Shown here one piece after another: positions 26,169-35,030 of a stretch of 57,305 nt of DNA (position 1 is its first letter; each line of letters opens with the position of its first letter). The translations under genes and the position numbers were made by a program. Under the pieces are notes generated by a model, which saw only the letters and a list, made by a program, of their open reading frames with translations, did not search any database and had not been told where the DNA came from. This DNA is from Lentisphaeria bacterium UBA1791. Its GTDB lineage: Bacteria > Verrucomicrobiota > Lentisphaeria > Victivallales > Victivallaceae. The DNA is taken from the NCBI GenBank assembly GCA_002314455.1, contig DCFZ01000002.1, forward strand, positions 66,017-123,321, read 5' to 3'.

Positions 26169-27536
26169 TCAGAAATTCGGTAAGTTTTGGAAACTTGCCG
26201 CGAGTTCGGCGTCGGTGGGAATGTAGTCCGTCATTTCGTTGTCGTTGTATTTCTGATAGGCGGCAAGATCGAAATAACCGGTGCCCGTCAAGCCGAAAAC
26301 GATCGTCTTGGCTTCACCGTTTTTTTTGCACTTCAACGCTTCCTTGATCGCCTGACAGATCGCGTGACTGCTTTCCGGCGCCGGCAAAGTTCCTTCGGTG
26401 CGCGCGAAAAGTTCGGCGGCTTCAAAAACTTCGCTTTGCGTGACGGAAACCGCGTCCATCACGCGGTCGTGATAGAGTTGCGACAATACTGCGCTCATAC
26501 CGTGGTAGCGCAACCCGCCCGCGTGATTCGGCGACGGGATGAAGCCGGAACCCAGCGTGTACATCTTTTGCAACGGACAGATCTTGCCCGTATCGCAGTA
26601 GTCGTAGGCGTAAACCCCGCGCGTTAAGCTCGGACACGACGCCGGTTCCACGGCGAGCAACTGGTAATCGGCTTCGCCGCGCAGTTTTTCACCCGCAAAC
26701 GGCGCAATCAATCCGCCGAGGTTGGAACCGCCGCCGGCACAGCCGATGATGATGTCCGGCTTGACGCCGAGTTTTTGCAACGCAAGCTGCGTTTCCAACC
26801 CGATCACCGACTGGTGAAGCAATACCTGCGACAATACGGAACCGAGCACATAGCGGCAATCGGATGTGTTGACCGCCTCCTCGACCGCTTCCGAGATCGC
26901 ACAACCGAGACTGCCCGACGTCCCCGGGAATTCCGCCAGGATCCGTCGTCCCGCTTCGGTCGTCGTCGAGGGCGACGGCGTTACGGTCGCGCCGTAAGTG
27001 CGCATCACTTCCCGCCGGAAAGGCTTCTGCTCATAGGAAACCTTAACCATGAAAACATGGCACTGCAGTTTGAAAAACGCACACGCCATGGCGACGGCGG
27101 TGCCCCATTGTCCCGCGCCGGTTTCGGTGGTGACGCGTTTCAGCCCCTGCTGTTTGGCGTAGTAGACTTGCGCGATCGCCGAATTGAGTTTGTGACTGCC
27201 CGAAGTGTTGTTGCCCTCAAACTTGTAATAGATCTTTGCCGGCGTACCGAGCGCGCGTTCGAGAAATTCGGCGTGGACTAGCGGGGAGGGGCGGTACATC
27301 TTGTAGAAGTCGAGCACTTCCTGCGGGATGTCGATGAATTTCGTCGAATCGTCCAGTTCCTGCCGGGCAAGTTCATCGCAGAAAACGCGGCTAAGTTCCG
27401 CGAACGTCGCCGGTTTGCCGGTCGCCGGGTTCAAAAGCGGCGCCGGCTTGTTTTTCATGTCGGCGCGCAGATTGTACCATTGCTTCGGAAGTTCCGATTC
27501 CGTGAGGTAGACTTTGTAGGGGGTCGCGTTGCTCAT
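26169..27536 (-). CDS. trpB: tryptophan synthase beta chain, TrpB2 type
   Basis: PLP enzyme of 455 aa that makes tryptophan from indole and serine. TrpB2-type sequence: KFEGNNTSGSHKLNSA with the PLP lysine at K116, ETGAGQWG (138-145) and GCAGGGSNLGG for phosphate binding. The longer N-terminus (about 90 residues before the catalytic core) separates it from TrpB1. No trpA is adjacent, usual for TrpB2. AAGGAGA precedes ATG 27536. A Trp-rich leader peptide and attenuator lie upstream, good evidence that it belongs to tryptophan supply. Confidence 0.93.
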   Translation of the reverse strand: MSNATPYKVYLTESELPKQWYNLRADMKNKPAPLLNPATGKPATFAELSRVFCDELARQELDDSTKFIDIPQEVLDFYKMYRPSPLVHAEFLERALGTPAKIYYKFEGNNTSGSHKLNSAIAQVYYAKQQGLKRVTTETGAGQWGTAVAMACAFFKLQCHVFMVKVSYEQKPFRREVMRTYGATVTPSPSTTTEAGRRILAEFPGTSGSLGCAISEAVEEAVNTSDCRYVLGSVLSQVLLHQSVIGLETQLALQKLGVKPDIIIGCAGGGSNLGGLIAPFAGEKLRGEADYQLLAVEPASCPSLTRGVYAYDYCDTGKICPLQKMYTLGSGFIPSPNHAGGLRYHGMSAVLSQLYHDRVMDAVSVTQSEVFEAAELFARTEGTLPAPESSHAICQAIKEALKCKKNGEAKTIVFGLTGTGYFDLAAYQKYNDNEMTDYIPTDAELAASFQNLPNF

Positions 27537-27568
27537 TTTTATTCTCCTTTTTTTCATTGATGCGAAAC

Positions 27569-27605
27569 AAAAAAAATCCCGCCGGATCTTTTCCGTCCCG
27601 GCGGG
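27569..27605 (-). terminator. trp attenuator terminator
   Basis: On the minus strand CCCGCCGG (27598-27605) pairs with CCGGCGGG (27578-27585), followed by a U tract (A run 27569-27576 on the plus strand). It lies between the trp leader peptide and trpB, the place of a transcription attenuator. Confidence 0.85.
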
Positions 27606-27663
27606 TTTTGGTCGATAAAAAAAGCGTATGATCCTTTTGAAATCATCCGCCAATTGAATTTTG

Positions 27664-27744
27664 CTACCAGCAAACCGGCCTTGACGGATTGAGCCGCCAA
27701 CGCCACCACAAAGTAAGATGTGTTTTTGCCATTGCTTTCATCAT
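27664..27744 (-). CDS. trpL: trp leader peptide
   Basis: A 26-codon ORF (MMKAMAKTH..., LTLWWRWRLN, ...RPVCW, stop TAG 27664) with four Trp codons, three of them within four positions and one just before the stop. Ribosome stalling at these codons under tryptophan shortage would prevent the downstream terminator hairpin. The start ATG lies only six bases after the -10 box, so the transcript is nearly or fully leaderless. Same start design (MMK, six bases after TATATT) as the phe leader at 29801-29863. Confidence 0.82.
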   Translation of the reverse strand: MMKAMAKTHLTLWWRWRLNPSRPVCW

Positions 27745-27750
27745 GTTCTT

Positions 27751-27779
27751 AATATAGACGGCAAACCGCTTCCCGTCAA
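27751..27779 (-). promoter_or_regulatory. trp promoter
   Basis: Minus strand TTGACG (27774-27779), 17 bp, TATATT (27751-27756), immediately before the leader peptide. Confidence 0.8.
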
Positions 27780-27806
27780 GGGGCGGCAAAAGAAAAAATC
27801 CATTTT

Positions 27807-29663
27807 TTACGGATAGACCGGGAAGCTCCCGAGCAGATGCAGTTCCTGCGTCAACTCGCGCAATTCCTCGAGCGCCGAGCGCACGCGCGGCGATTCGTAG
27901 GCGTCGTCGGCGTCGATGAAAAAGCGGTATTGGCTTTTGCCGTTGCGGATGGGACGGCTTTCGATCATCGAGAGCGAGACCCCGGCGTTTTTGAACGGCG
28001 CAAGGCAGTCGTGCAACGCCCCGAAACGCTCTTTGGCGACGAACCAGAGACAGCATTTGTTGTGAACTTGCGTCGTGTTTTCCGACTTGGAAAGGATCAG
28101 AAAACGCGTCGCGTTATCCTTGTCGTCCTCGATCGAACGCGCCAGAATATTCAAGTGGTAATAAGGCGCCAGTCCTTCGCCGCCGATGACGGCCGCATCC
28201 GGCGTCGCCGCGGCGAGTTCCGCCGCCCGGGCGTTGGAGGAAACGGCGATCGTCTCGACGTCGGGGAAGTTGGTCTCAAGATAATTCCGGCATTGCCCGA
28301 GCGACTGCGCGTGACTGTAGATGACGCGGATCTTTTCCTTGGGAATTGCCGCCAGAAGGCATTGCTCGATGGCGATGCTCGTCTCGGCGTAGATTTTGAG
28401 ATCAGTCGCGGCGAGCAAGTCGAGCGTGCCGTTGATGACCCCCTCCGACGAATTGGCGACGGGGACGCACCCGTACTCGCAATCGCCGTTTTCGACCGCC
28501 TTGAAGACGGCGGCGATCCCCGCCATCGGGAGATATTCGACGCGGTCGCCGAAAATTTTGTGTCCGGCTGTGTGCGTGAAAGTTCCGGCAGGCCCCAGAT
28601 ACGCCAATTGCGGCAGGCAATTGACCGCGGTGGCGCGATCCTGAGTCTGCAGCTGGCGCGCGGCGTCGAGGAGGAGTTTTTCCGTTTCGTCGATGCCGAT
28701 GCACGCGTCGGTCACGGAGATTCCCGGATCGGGCGTTTTTCCCGCGATCAACGGCTGTTTTCCCGGCAGCAAATTGCTTTCGATCATCACGCCGACGAGA
28801 TTGTCGTTGCCGTCGATCCGTTGCCGGACGATGCTTTCCAGCGCGAGGTGCTGGCGCGCGGGATCTTTGCGCGAATTGCCGTGACTGCAGTCGACGACCA
28901 CGTTGGCGGCGAGATTGCGTTTGGTCAATTTCCGCACGGCGTCGGCGACGCAGACGCCGTAGTAGTTTTCCCCCGCCGCGCCCCCGCGGAGGACTAAATG
29001 GCAATAGGCATTGCCGGAACTTTTGACGATGCCGCAACTGCCGTCGTGCAGGACGCCGAGATAGCTGTGCGGCGCCATCGCCGCGCAGATGGCGTCGACC
29101 GCGATCTGCAAATTGCCGTCGGTGCTGTTTTTGAAACCGACCGGCATGTCGAGCGAACTTGCCAGTTGCCGGTGCATCGGCGATTCGGTCGTCCGCGCCC
29201 CGATACTGCTCCACGAAATGAGATCTTCGAGGTAGACGGCGACGGCGGGATCGAGCAATTCCGTCGCAATCGCGACGCCCATCTGCGAAATGTCCAAAAG
29301 CAGTTTTCTCGCCTCGGTGATCCCCGTCGCGATGTCGTTGCTCCCATTCATCGCGGGGTCGTAGACAAAACCTTTCCACCCGAGCGTGGTGCGCGGTTTC
29401 TCGAAGTAACAGCGCATCACGAGTTTGATGCTGCCGGAAATTTTTTCCGACAGCGCGGCGATCCGCTTGGCGTATTGCAACGCCGCCGGCACGTTGTGGA
29501 TCGAGCACGGGCCGACGATCGCGATGAGCCGTGGATCCTTGCGGTCAAGGATCGCCTTGATTTCCTGCCGGTGGCGTTGCACCGATTCCAGAACGGAGGA
29601 TGGCACCTTCAGTTTTGCCATCAGCGAATCGGGCGGCGTCATTTTTTCTTCGACACAATTCAT
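27807..29663 (-). CDS. DAHP synthase / prephenate dehydratase-ACT fusion
   Basis: 618 aa joining the first step of aromatic synthesis to the phenylalanine branch. Residues 20-345 are a type I AroG-like DAHP synthase (GPCSIH 51-56, KPRTTLGWKG, SIGARTTESPMHRQLAS, GFKNSTDG, DCSHGNSRKDP, GVMIESNLLPG). Residues 352-530 are prephenate dehydratase (LGPAGTFTH 356-364, PVANSSEG, catalytic TRF at 519-521). Residues 536-613 are an ACT domain (FGAL 547-550, ESRP 568-571) that should bind phenylalanine. No chorismate mutase domain. AAGGA precedes ATG 29663. A Phe-rich leader peptide and attenuator lie upstream. Feedback through one ACT domain on both activities is my inference. Confidence 0.92.
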   Translation of the reverse strand: MNCVEEKMTPPDSLMAKLKVPSSVLESVQRHRQEIKAILDRKDPRLIAIVGPCSIHNVPAALQYAKRIAALSEKISGSIKLVMRCYFEKPRTTLGWKGFVYDPAMNGSNDIATGITEARKLLLDISQMGVAIATELLDPAVAVYLEDLISWSSIGARTTESPMHRQLASSLDMPVGFKNSTDGNLQIAVDAICAAMAPHSYLGVLHDGSCGIVKSSGNAYCHLVLRGGAAGENYYGVCVADAVRKLTKRNLAANVVVDCSHGNSRKDPARQHLALESIVRQRIDGNDNLVGVMIESNLLPGKQPLIAGKTPDPGISVTDACIGIDETEKLLLDAARQLQTQDRATAVNCLPQLAYLGPAGTFTHTAGHKIFGDRVEYLPMAGIAAVFKAVENGDCEYGCVPVANSSEGVINGTLDLLAATDLKIYAETSIAIEQCLLAAIPKEKIRVIYSHAQSLGQCRNYLETNFPDVETIAVSSNARAAELAAATPDAAVIGGEGLAPYYHLNILARSIEDDKDNATRFLILSKSENTTQVHNKCCLWFVAKERFGALHDCLAPFKNAGVSLSMIESRPIRNGKSQYRFFIDADDAYESPRVRSALEELRELTQELHLLGSFPVYP

Positions 29664-29697
29664 TTTTTTATTCCTTTTTAGGGTGGATAAGTGCTTA

Positions 29698-29734
29698 AAA
29701 ACAAAAACGCATTCCGGATCTTGCCCGGAATGCG
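29698..29734 (-). terminator. phe attenuator terminator
   Basis: On the minus strand CGCATTCCGG (29725-29734) pairs perfectly with CCGGAATGCG (29708-29717), followed by a U-rich run (A-rich 29698-29707). It stands between the phe leader peptide and the fusion gene. Confidence 0.87.
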
Positions 29735-29800
29735 CTACAAAAAAACGGATCAAATCTCACTGGATCAGACCCGTTTACTTACGATACAGCAAAGCGGGCT

Positions 29801-29863
29801 CTATGGGCAAAGCCAAAAGAGCCGGAAAAATCGAGTGCTGTATGTCGTATTGGTTTTCATCAT
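29801..29863 (-). CDS. pheL: phe leader peptide
   Basis: 20 codons beginning MMKTN and including TRFFRLFWLCP before TAG. Three Phe codons plus Trp in seven positions fit control by charged tRNA-Phe, as in pheA attenuation. The ATG lies six bases after the -10 box (leaderless or nearly so). A terminator at 29698-29734 follows. Confidence 0.82.
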   Translation of the reverse strand: MMKTNTTYSTRFFRLFWLCP

Positions 29864-29869
29864 GCTTCT

Positions 29870-29898
29870 AATATAGTGTCGAGCGATGCTTTTTTCAA
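29870..29898 (-). promoter_or_regulatory. phe promoter
   Basis: Minus strand TTGAAA (29893-29898), 17 bp, TATATT (29870-29875), then six bases to the leader ATG. Confidence 0.78.
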
Positions 29899-29929
29899 CT
29901 GATTTTTGAAAAATTTTTTAAAAAGTTGA

Positions 29930-31531
29930 TTAAAGAAATTGTAAACATAACAACGTCAGCAGGATCATGACCCCGCATGGGATCAGATTGAGCAACAGTA
30001 ATTTGCCCTCTTTGCCGGAAGCGTTGACGGTCGCGCAGGCGGCGACGATGCCGGAAAGACGGAGCATGCTGCCGAGTCCGCCGCCGAGCGTCTGAAGCGC
30101 GAGCGCGCGCGTTTCAGAGAGCCCGAGCAAGTGCGCCGTATCCATCTGCAGTGAGCCGAAAAGCAAATTGGAAACGGTACACGACCCCGAAAAGAACGTG
30201 CCGAACGCCCCGATCACCGGCGCCGCGACGAAGTAGTATTTCCCGACGAGCGCGGCGATCCCGGCGGCGATCGCCGTCAGCATGCCCGGCAAGCCCGCCG
30301 GATTGCAACTGGAAAAGATCATCACCTGAACGATGGCGAAACTCGCCGCGATCGCGATTGCCGCCATCGCGATCTGCTTTGCCGAATTTCCGATCACCTC
30401 ACCGATTTCGCGGAAGCGGAAACGATAGAAAAATGCGGCGACGATCGAGACAACGAAAAAGGGGAAAACACCCGGATTGGCACCGGGCGCGAGCCGCACG
30501 CTTGTTCCCGTCACGCCGAAAATCGCCGACAGTTTGATCGCCGGAATCGATTGGATAAAATTTTTCACCGGCAGATCGGGAAGTCGCGTCAAAACGAGCA
30601 AAATCGCGATCGCGCCGTAAGGGAGCCACGCTTTCCAGAGCGGCATCGCGCATTCTATCGCGCCATCCTGACGTTGCGTTGAACTTTCTTTTTCCTGCGG
30701 GGTGAAATCCCAAATGTTTTTCGGCGTGAGCAGTCGGGTTTTCAGGATGACGATCAAGAGCGGCAACGCGATTGCGGCGCCGAGGATGGAGGGCAGTTCC
30801 GGTCCGAAGCAGACCGCGGTGATTTTCCACGGAATGAAAAAGAGCGCGCCGGAAATGAGCGCCAAGGGGAAAATTTCGACGATCGAACGCCATTTGTTTG
30901 GCGTCTTGGAAAGCAAGATCATAAAACTTACGGCGATGAAAGGGAGGAAGCTCCCCGCGTAAAGCGAGAGATCCGTCAGTTGCGAGAGCACCGCCGACTG
31001 GAATGTTGCCGGGTCTTCCACCTTGGGCAACGCGGCAAAGAGCGTGACGACCGGCGTGCCGACGGCGCCGAACGGCACGGCGAGCGTGTTGCAGACCAGC
31101 GAGACCATCAGCGCGGGTACGACGGGAAAGCCGAGTCCGACCAGAAGCGGCGCCGCCAGCGCCGGCGCCGCGCCGAATCCCGCCGCGCCCTCGATGAAAT
31201 TGCTGAAAAGCCACGCGATGATGAGCACTTGGATCCGGCGGTCGGGCGAGATCGCCGAAAAGGAACGTTTGATCGGTTCGAGCGCGCCGCTTTTTTTCAA
31301 TACGTTAAGGAGCAAAATCGCCCCGAAAATGATCAGAATGATGTCGAGCGATTTGATCCCGCCCTGAATTGCGGCGGCACCGACGGTTCTTGCGGGCATC
31401 TGCCAGTAAAACAAGGCGAAAAGCACCGTCATCAGCAAGGCGGCGACGAGCGCCTTGCCGGGGAGCATGCGGAAAAGGGTCATCAGCAACACGGCGACCG
31501 CGATCGGCAACAGCGCAAAAAAGATGGTCAT
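29930..31531 (-). CDS. lctP: L-lactate permease family transporter
   Basis: 533 aa with about 14 membrane segments, matching LctP/LldP lactate-proton symporters (FSNFIEGAAGFGAAPALAAPLLVGLG and CNTLAVPFGAVGTPVV are family motifs). It would import lactate or glycolate. AGGGGG precedes ATG 31531, only 9 bp after the stop of the upstream hydrolase, so both are likely one transcript. No lactate dehydrogenase gene is nearby. Confidence 0.87.
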   Translation of the reverse strand: MTIFFALLPIAVAVLLMTLFRMLPGKALVAALLMTVLFALFYWQMPARTVGAAAIQGGIKSLDIILIIFGAILLLNVLKKSGALEPIKRSFSAISPDRRIQVLIIAWLFSNFIEGAAGFGAAPALAAPLLVGLGFPVVPALMVSLVCNTLAVPFGAVGTPVVTLFAALPKVEDPATFQSAVLSQLTDLSLYAGSFLPFIAVSFMILLSKTPNKWRSIVEIFPLALISGALFFIPWKITAVCFGPELPSILGAAIALPLLIVILKTRLLTPKNIWDFTPQEKESSTQRQDGAIECAMPLWKAWLPYGAIAILLVLTRLPDLPVKNFIQSIPAIKLSAIFGVTGTSVRLAPGANPGVFPFFVVSIVAAFFYRFRFREIGEVIGNSAKQIAMAAIAIAASFAIVQVMIFSSCNPAGLPGMLTAIAAGIAALVGKYYFVAAPVIGAFGTFFSGSCTVSNLLFGSLQMDTAHLLGLSETRALALQTLGGGLGSMLRLSGIVAACATVNASGKEGKLLLLNLIPCGVMILLTLLCLQFL

Positions 31532-31540
31532 CGTCGCCCC

Positions 31541-32368
31541 CTAACGGATTTCGTTTTTCTCTGAATGCGTGGGCTTGCCCGTCGTTAAAAACGAAACGAC
31601 ATCCTCCAGCATTTCCCGCTGTTGCCAGCGTGTGAGCGCGTAAAAAAAGCCGTGTTCGACGTTGCGGTACATTTTCCACTGCGAGGGGATTCCCAAACTG
31701 CGGTGTTTCTGTACCAGTTGCCACGTCATTTCCGACGGAAAAATGTGTTCGCATTGCGCTTCGGCGAAAAAGAGGACGGGATTTCCCTTGCCGATGTAGT
31801 TGCGCAACGAGAGTTTCTCGTATACGGCAGGCGCTTTTTCATACGGCACGCCCGCGATGCTTTGCATGTCGAGCCACGTCCACGGAAAAATGTCTTCCCA
31901 CGGCGTGAATTCAACGGGCGTCGCCTGCAAAATGCCCGAAACGGGGGCGATCCACTCGTTCTGCAGATCGACGACTTCGCCGCATTCGCCGGGTTTGGCG
32001 CACAATAGAAGCGACGCCAGATGTGCACCGGCGGAGGCGCCGTGGACAGCGATCTTGAGCGGCAAATGACGCTCCTTTAAATAGGTCACAAACGCGTCGT
32101 ACGCTTCGCGGACGTCGGCAAGCTGATCGAATGCCGTGACGCCCGCGCCCATGCGGTAGTCGGTCGAAGCGCACAAAATGCCGCGCTGATTAAAAGCTTC
32201 CATCAGCTGGTGGAAATCGCTCCGGCTGCCGGCTTTCCAGCCGCCGCCGTGAATGATGAAAAGCGCCGTGTCGCAAGTGATCTTTTCGGGCGCAAACACG
32301 TCGAAACAGCGCCCGGGGATCAACGGCGTATCCAAATAAAAGGTCGGAAAAAGATGAAGTTTTTTCAT
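31541..32368 (-). CDS. alpha/beta hydrolase (carboxylesterase, BD-FAE-like)
   Basis: 275 aa, no signal peptide. Oxyanion motif HGGGW (40-44), nucleophile elbow GASAG with S112, late histidine in NVEHGF, as in small lipase/esterases and feruloyl or acetyl xylan esterases. Operon with the lactate permease suggests it releases a small acid, but that is a guess. Ribosome-binding AGAGGC is seen ahead of ATG 32368. A weak promoter (TTGAAA, 16 bp, TACTTT on the minus strand) lies near 32400-32430. Confidence 0.83.
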   Translation of the reverse strand: MKKLHLFPTFYLDTPLIPGRCFDVFAPEKITCDTALFIIHGGGWKAGSRSDFHQLMEAFNQRGILCASTDYRMGAGVTAFDQLADVREAYDAFVTYLKERHLPLKIAVHGASAGAHLASLLLCAKPGECGEVVDLQNEWIAPVSGILQATPVEFTPWEDIFPWTWLDMQSIAGVPYEKAPAVYEKLSLRNYIGKGNPVLFFAEAQCEHIFPSEMTWQLVQKHRSLGIPSQWKMYRNVEHGFFYALTRWQQREMLEDVVSFLTTGKPTHSEKNEIR

Positions 32369-32522
32369 GATCTGCCTCTTTGATCTGTTTCTCTTAAAGT
32401 AGCATAAAGAAAAATTTTTTCAACGCTTTCCAATCTTTTGAAAACCAAAATGCGGTTGTAAATCTTGCGGTTTTTGCAGTATAATCTATGCGAATCCCCC
32501 AATAAAGGAAGCGTCTGCGATG

Positions 32523-32600
32523 AAAAAATGCCCGGCGCGCCGCCGGTGGTCTGACGTCTGACTTTTCGTGGCGCGGCGTTTCTTGTCCTTTTGGATCTTC
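32523..32600 (-). ncRNA. candidate small RNA with intrinsic terminator
   Basis: A strong minus-strand promoter at 32606-32634 is followed about 60 nt later by CCGGCG(gcg)CGCCGG (32541-32546 with 32532-32537) and a U6 tract (32523-32528). No start codon with a ribosome-binding site lies between. Predicted size about 75 nt. It could be a free small RNA or an attenuated leader of the hydrolase-permease operon that begins about 150 bp downstream. The rest of the 400-bp gap 32369-32775 holds promoters only. Confidence 0.5.
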
Positions 32601-32605
32601 CTTAT

Positions 32606-32634
32606 ACTATAGCACCATCTCGCGCGGAGAGCAA
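32606..32634 (-). promoter_or_regulatory. promoter of the small RNA candidate
   Basis: Minus strand TTGCTC (32629-32634), 17 bp, TATAGT (32606-32611); nearly the same elements as the BY-kinase promoter. Confidence 0.6.
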
Positions 32635-32719
32635 AAAATAAAAATCCTTTCAAGAAAGGATCACATTGAAAACGCATCGCATTGTCTATTTTTGATAACA
32701 TTTCTCCATTTTTGATCTC

Positions 32720-32748
32720 TTGTATAAAGAAGATCCGCAATGTATATT
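32720..32748 (+). promoter_or_regulatory. sigma70 promoter
   Basis: TTGTAT (32720-32725), 17 bp, TATATT (32743-32748), upstream of the secreted protein gene at 32776. Confidence 0.65.
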
Positions 32749-32775
32749 ATGTAAAATTCATTTCAGGAGGATAAT

Positions 32776-34767
32776 ATGTTGAAAAAGGTCTGTCTTGCCT
32801 TATGTTTCAGCGCCGCCGCGCTGTTTGCAAAACACGATATTCACAATGCGATGTGGCTTCACCCGGAGCACGTCGACTATTCGATCGCCGACGCGATCAG
32901 AATTTCAGAACAAACGGGCGTTACCAAGCACGCCGTCATCATCGGCATCTTGCCGTCGCCGAAAGACTCGATGCAGTCGGTCGAATATGGTTGCGTCGCC
33001 TTTGAAAAGTTGCGCGAAGCGTTGGAGAAAAAGGGCATTACGGCAGGCATTTGGGTCGCTCGGATGCTCGGTCACGGCTGGAGCGGTCAATTGGTCGCCG
33101 ACGACGGCTGGATGGAGGTCGTCAACGAGACGCAAGTGCCCACGCACCGCCTCTGTATGCTCGATCATCGTTTCCGCGACCACGTGAGAAAATGTTTCAT
33201 CCGGCTCGCCAAAACGCGTCCGGCGTTTCTCATCATCGACGACGATATGCGCACAATCAACAACTCCTCCGCCGGCATGGAGTGTTTCTGCCCGCTTCAC
33301 GTCGCGCAATACAATCAGAAAAGCGGTCTTAATCTTTCTTCCGCAGAATGGATCCAAAAGATCAAAACTTCTCCCGCCGACGACCCCGTCGTCCAAGCCG
33401 TGGAAAGCGTCCGGCGCGAAAACTTCCGCAATTTCGCCAAACTGATCCGCGCGGCGATCGACGAGGTGAACCCCGATCTGCCCTGCGGCCTTTGCTGCAG
33501 CGGCGCGGAATATGTGATGGGCGGCGAGATCGCACGCATCCTCGCCGGAAAAAACCGCTCCTTTATGCGCATCAACAACGCTTCCTTTATGGAGGGCGAC
33601 CCCAAGTTTTTCCATGAATGTATGTTCCATTCTGCGTATAAGACCGCCATCGCCCAGCCGATCGACATGCTCATCAGCGAAGACGACACCTGGCCGCACA
33701 ACCGTTTCAGCAAGTCGGCAAAGAGTTTTCACGCCCACATCTGCGGCAGTATCGTCAACGGCACAAGCGGTGCATTGGTGATGCTTTCGGACTACCGCAA
33801 CCGCAATGCGAAAGCGGTCGAAGCCTATCGCGTCATCATGGGTGAACACAAAGGCTATTACGACGCTTTACTTGATGCGGTTCAAGGTGTTACGTGGCTC
33901 GGCATCAGTGCGCCGACTTTCCCCGCCGACCGGGAATTTCACCCGGGCAGGGGACCGCAATATCTCATTCCCGATATGCAAATGCAAATGATGAGCCGCT
34001 ACGGCTTCCCCTGTTTATACGGCAAAGTCAGCCGTGAATTCGTCAACGTATTGTCCAAGGAAACAACGGAATTTCTCACCGACGAAGAACTGAAAACCGC
34101 CCTTTCGACGCGCGCAATCGTCGACGGCGGCGCCGCCATTGAAATCGCCAAACGCGGCATGGCGGACCTCCTCGGCGTCAACCCGATCGTGAAACCTTAT
34201 CGCGCCAGTTGGGAAGTCGCCGAAGGCAGCGACGAAAAAATGCCCTTTTTCAACGATTTCACGTTGCCGCTGCTCGCCGATCCCGCCCCCGATGCAGTCG
34301 TCACCAGCACGGTGCGCTCGGCAGAAGGACACAACACCGGCTTGGATCACTTCGTCGCCCCCGGCTCGGTCTTCTATCAGAATAAATTAGGCGGCAAAGT
34401 GGCGACACTCGCCATCCGCGGCAATGCAGAGATTCTCAACATTATCGACGTGCCACGTAAAGCATTTACAGCAAAACTGTTGCGTATGATCGACGCCAAT
34501 GCACTCCCCGCCTTCGCCACCGCCGATCACGACGTCTGGATTAAAGTCGGTCGCCAGAAAAATGGCGGATTACTCGTCGCTCTCGTCAACTTGAGCTTCG
34601 ATACAATGCCCGAAATCCAACTCGATGTCGTCAGTATCCCCAAAAAAGTGAGCGTCCTTACCAAAAACGGCAAATGGGAAGCCGTCGATTTCTACACCCA
34701 AGGCAATCTCATCAATATCAAATATCCCACTGCGTGCTACGATTTCGTCACCCTTAAACTCGAGTAA
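32776..34767 (+). CDS. secreted glycoside-hydrolase-like protein
   Basis: 663 aa with a signal peptide (LKKVCLALCFSAAALFA). The rest looks like a TIM-barrel carbohydrate enzyme: acidic residues in IIDDDMRTINNSSAGMECF and MLISEDDTWPHNRFSKSAKS, a GTSGALVMLSDY segment, and a C-terminal beta domain. It resembles uncharacterised, probably glycan-degrading proteins common in Lentisphaerota, and I cannot assign a GH family. AGGAGG precedes ATG. It has its own promoter and terminator, so it is monocistronic. Confidence 0.72.
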   Translation: MLKKVCLALCFSAAALFAKHDIHNAMWLHPEHVDYSIADAIRISEQTGVTKHAVIIGILPSPKDSMQSVEYGCVAFEKLREALEKKGITAGIWVARMLGHGWSGQLVADDGWMEVVNETQVPTHRLCMLDHRFRDHVRKCFIRLAKTRPAFLIIDDDMRTINNSSAGMECFCPLHVAQYNQKSGLNLSSAEWIQKIKTSPADDPVVQAVESVRRENFRNFAKLIRAAIDEVNPDLPCGLCCSGAEYVMGGEIARILAGKNRSFMRINNASFMEGDPKFFHECMFHSAYKTAIAQPIDMLISEDDTWPHNRFSKSAKSFHAHICGSIVNGTSGALVMLSDYRNRNAKAVEAYRVIMGEHKGYYDALLDAVQGVTWLGISAPTFPADREFHPGRGPQYLIPDMQMQMMSRYGFPCLYGKVSREFVNVLSKETTEFLTDEELKTALSTRAIVDGGAAIEIAKRGMADLLGVNPIVKPYRASWEVAEGSDEKMPFFNDFTLPLLADPAPDAVVTSTVRSAEGHNTGLDHFVAPGSVFYQNKLGGKVATLAIRGNAEILNIIDVPRKAFTAKLLRMIDANALPAFATADHDVWIKVGRQKNGGLLVALVNLSFDTMPEIQLDVVSIPKKVSVLTKNGKWEAVDFYTQGNLINIKYPTACYDFVTLKLE

Positions 34768-34779
34768 CACGATTCCAAA

Positions 34780-34805
34780 GGGGGCATTCACGCCGCCCCC
34801 TCTTA
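34780..34805 (+). terminator. terminator of 32776 gene
   Basis: GGGGGC (34780-34785) pairs with GCCCCC (34795-34800), then TCTT. The next 230 bp, to 35030, show no gene. Confidence 0.65.
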
Positions 34806-35030
34806 ACTCCCCCCCGGCGCCCGCACGGCGGGATATTGCCCTTTCCGCAAGCGTTGCGGTCGTTGCCCGCATCGCTCGCGGCGCTCGATGTTTGTTACCG
34901 CCCGAAATAGGTGTGTGCCACGCGGGCTCCTACTCCGCCTCGCGGCTCCGTACGCCCGACTGCTTAAGCTGAGTAACAGGGAAAATCACACCGCAGATTT
35001 TGTCATCGCAGAAATGCGTGGTCATCATTT

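Noticed and set aside
32518..32560. Short plus-strand ORF starting with MKKCPARRRW after TATAAT and AAGGAAG
   Set aside because: Overlaps the terminator of the minus-strand small RNA and leads to no gene; a leader peptide cannot be supported.
34915..34935. Sixth sigma54 promoter (TGGCAC on the minus strand)
   Set aside because: No GC 12 bases downstream and no gene start in a suitable position.
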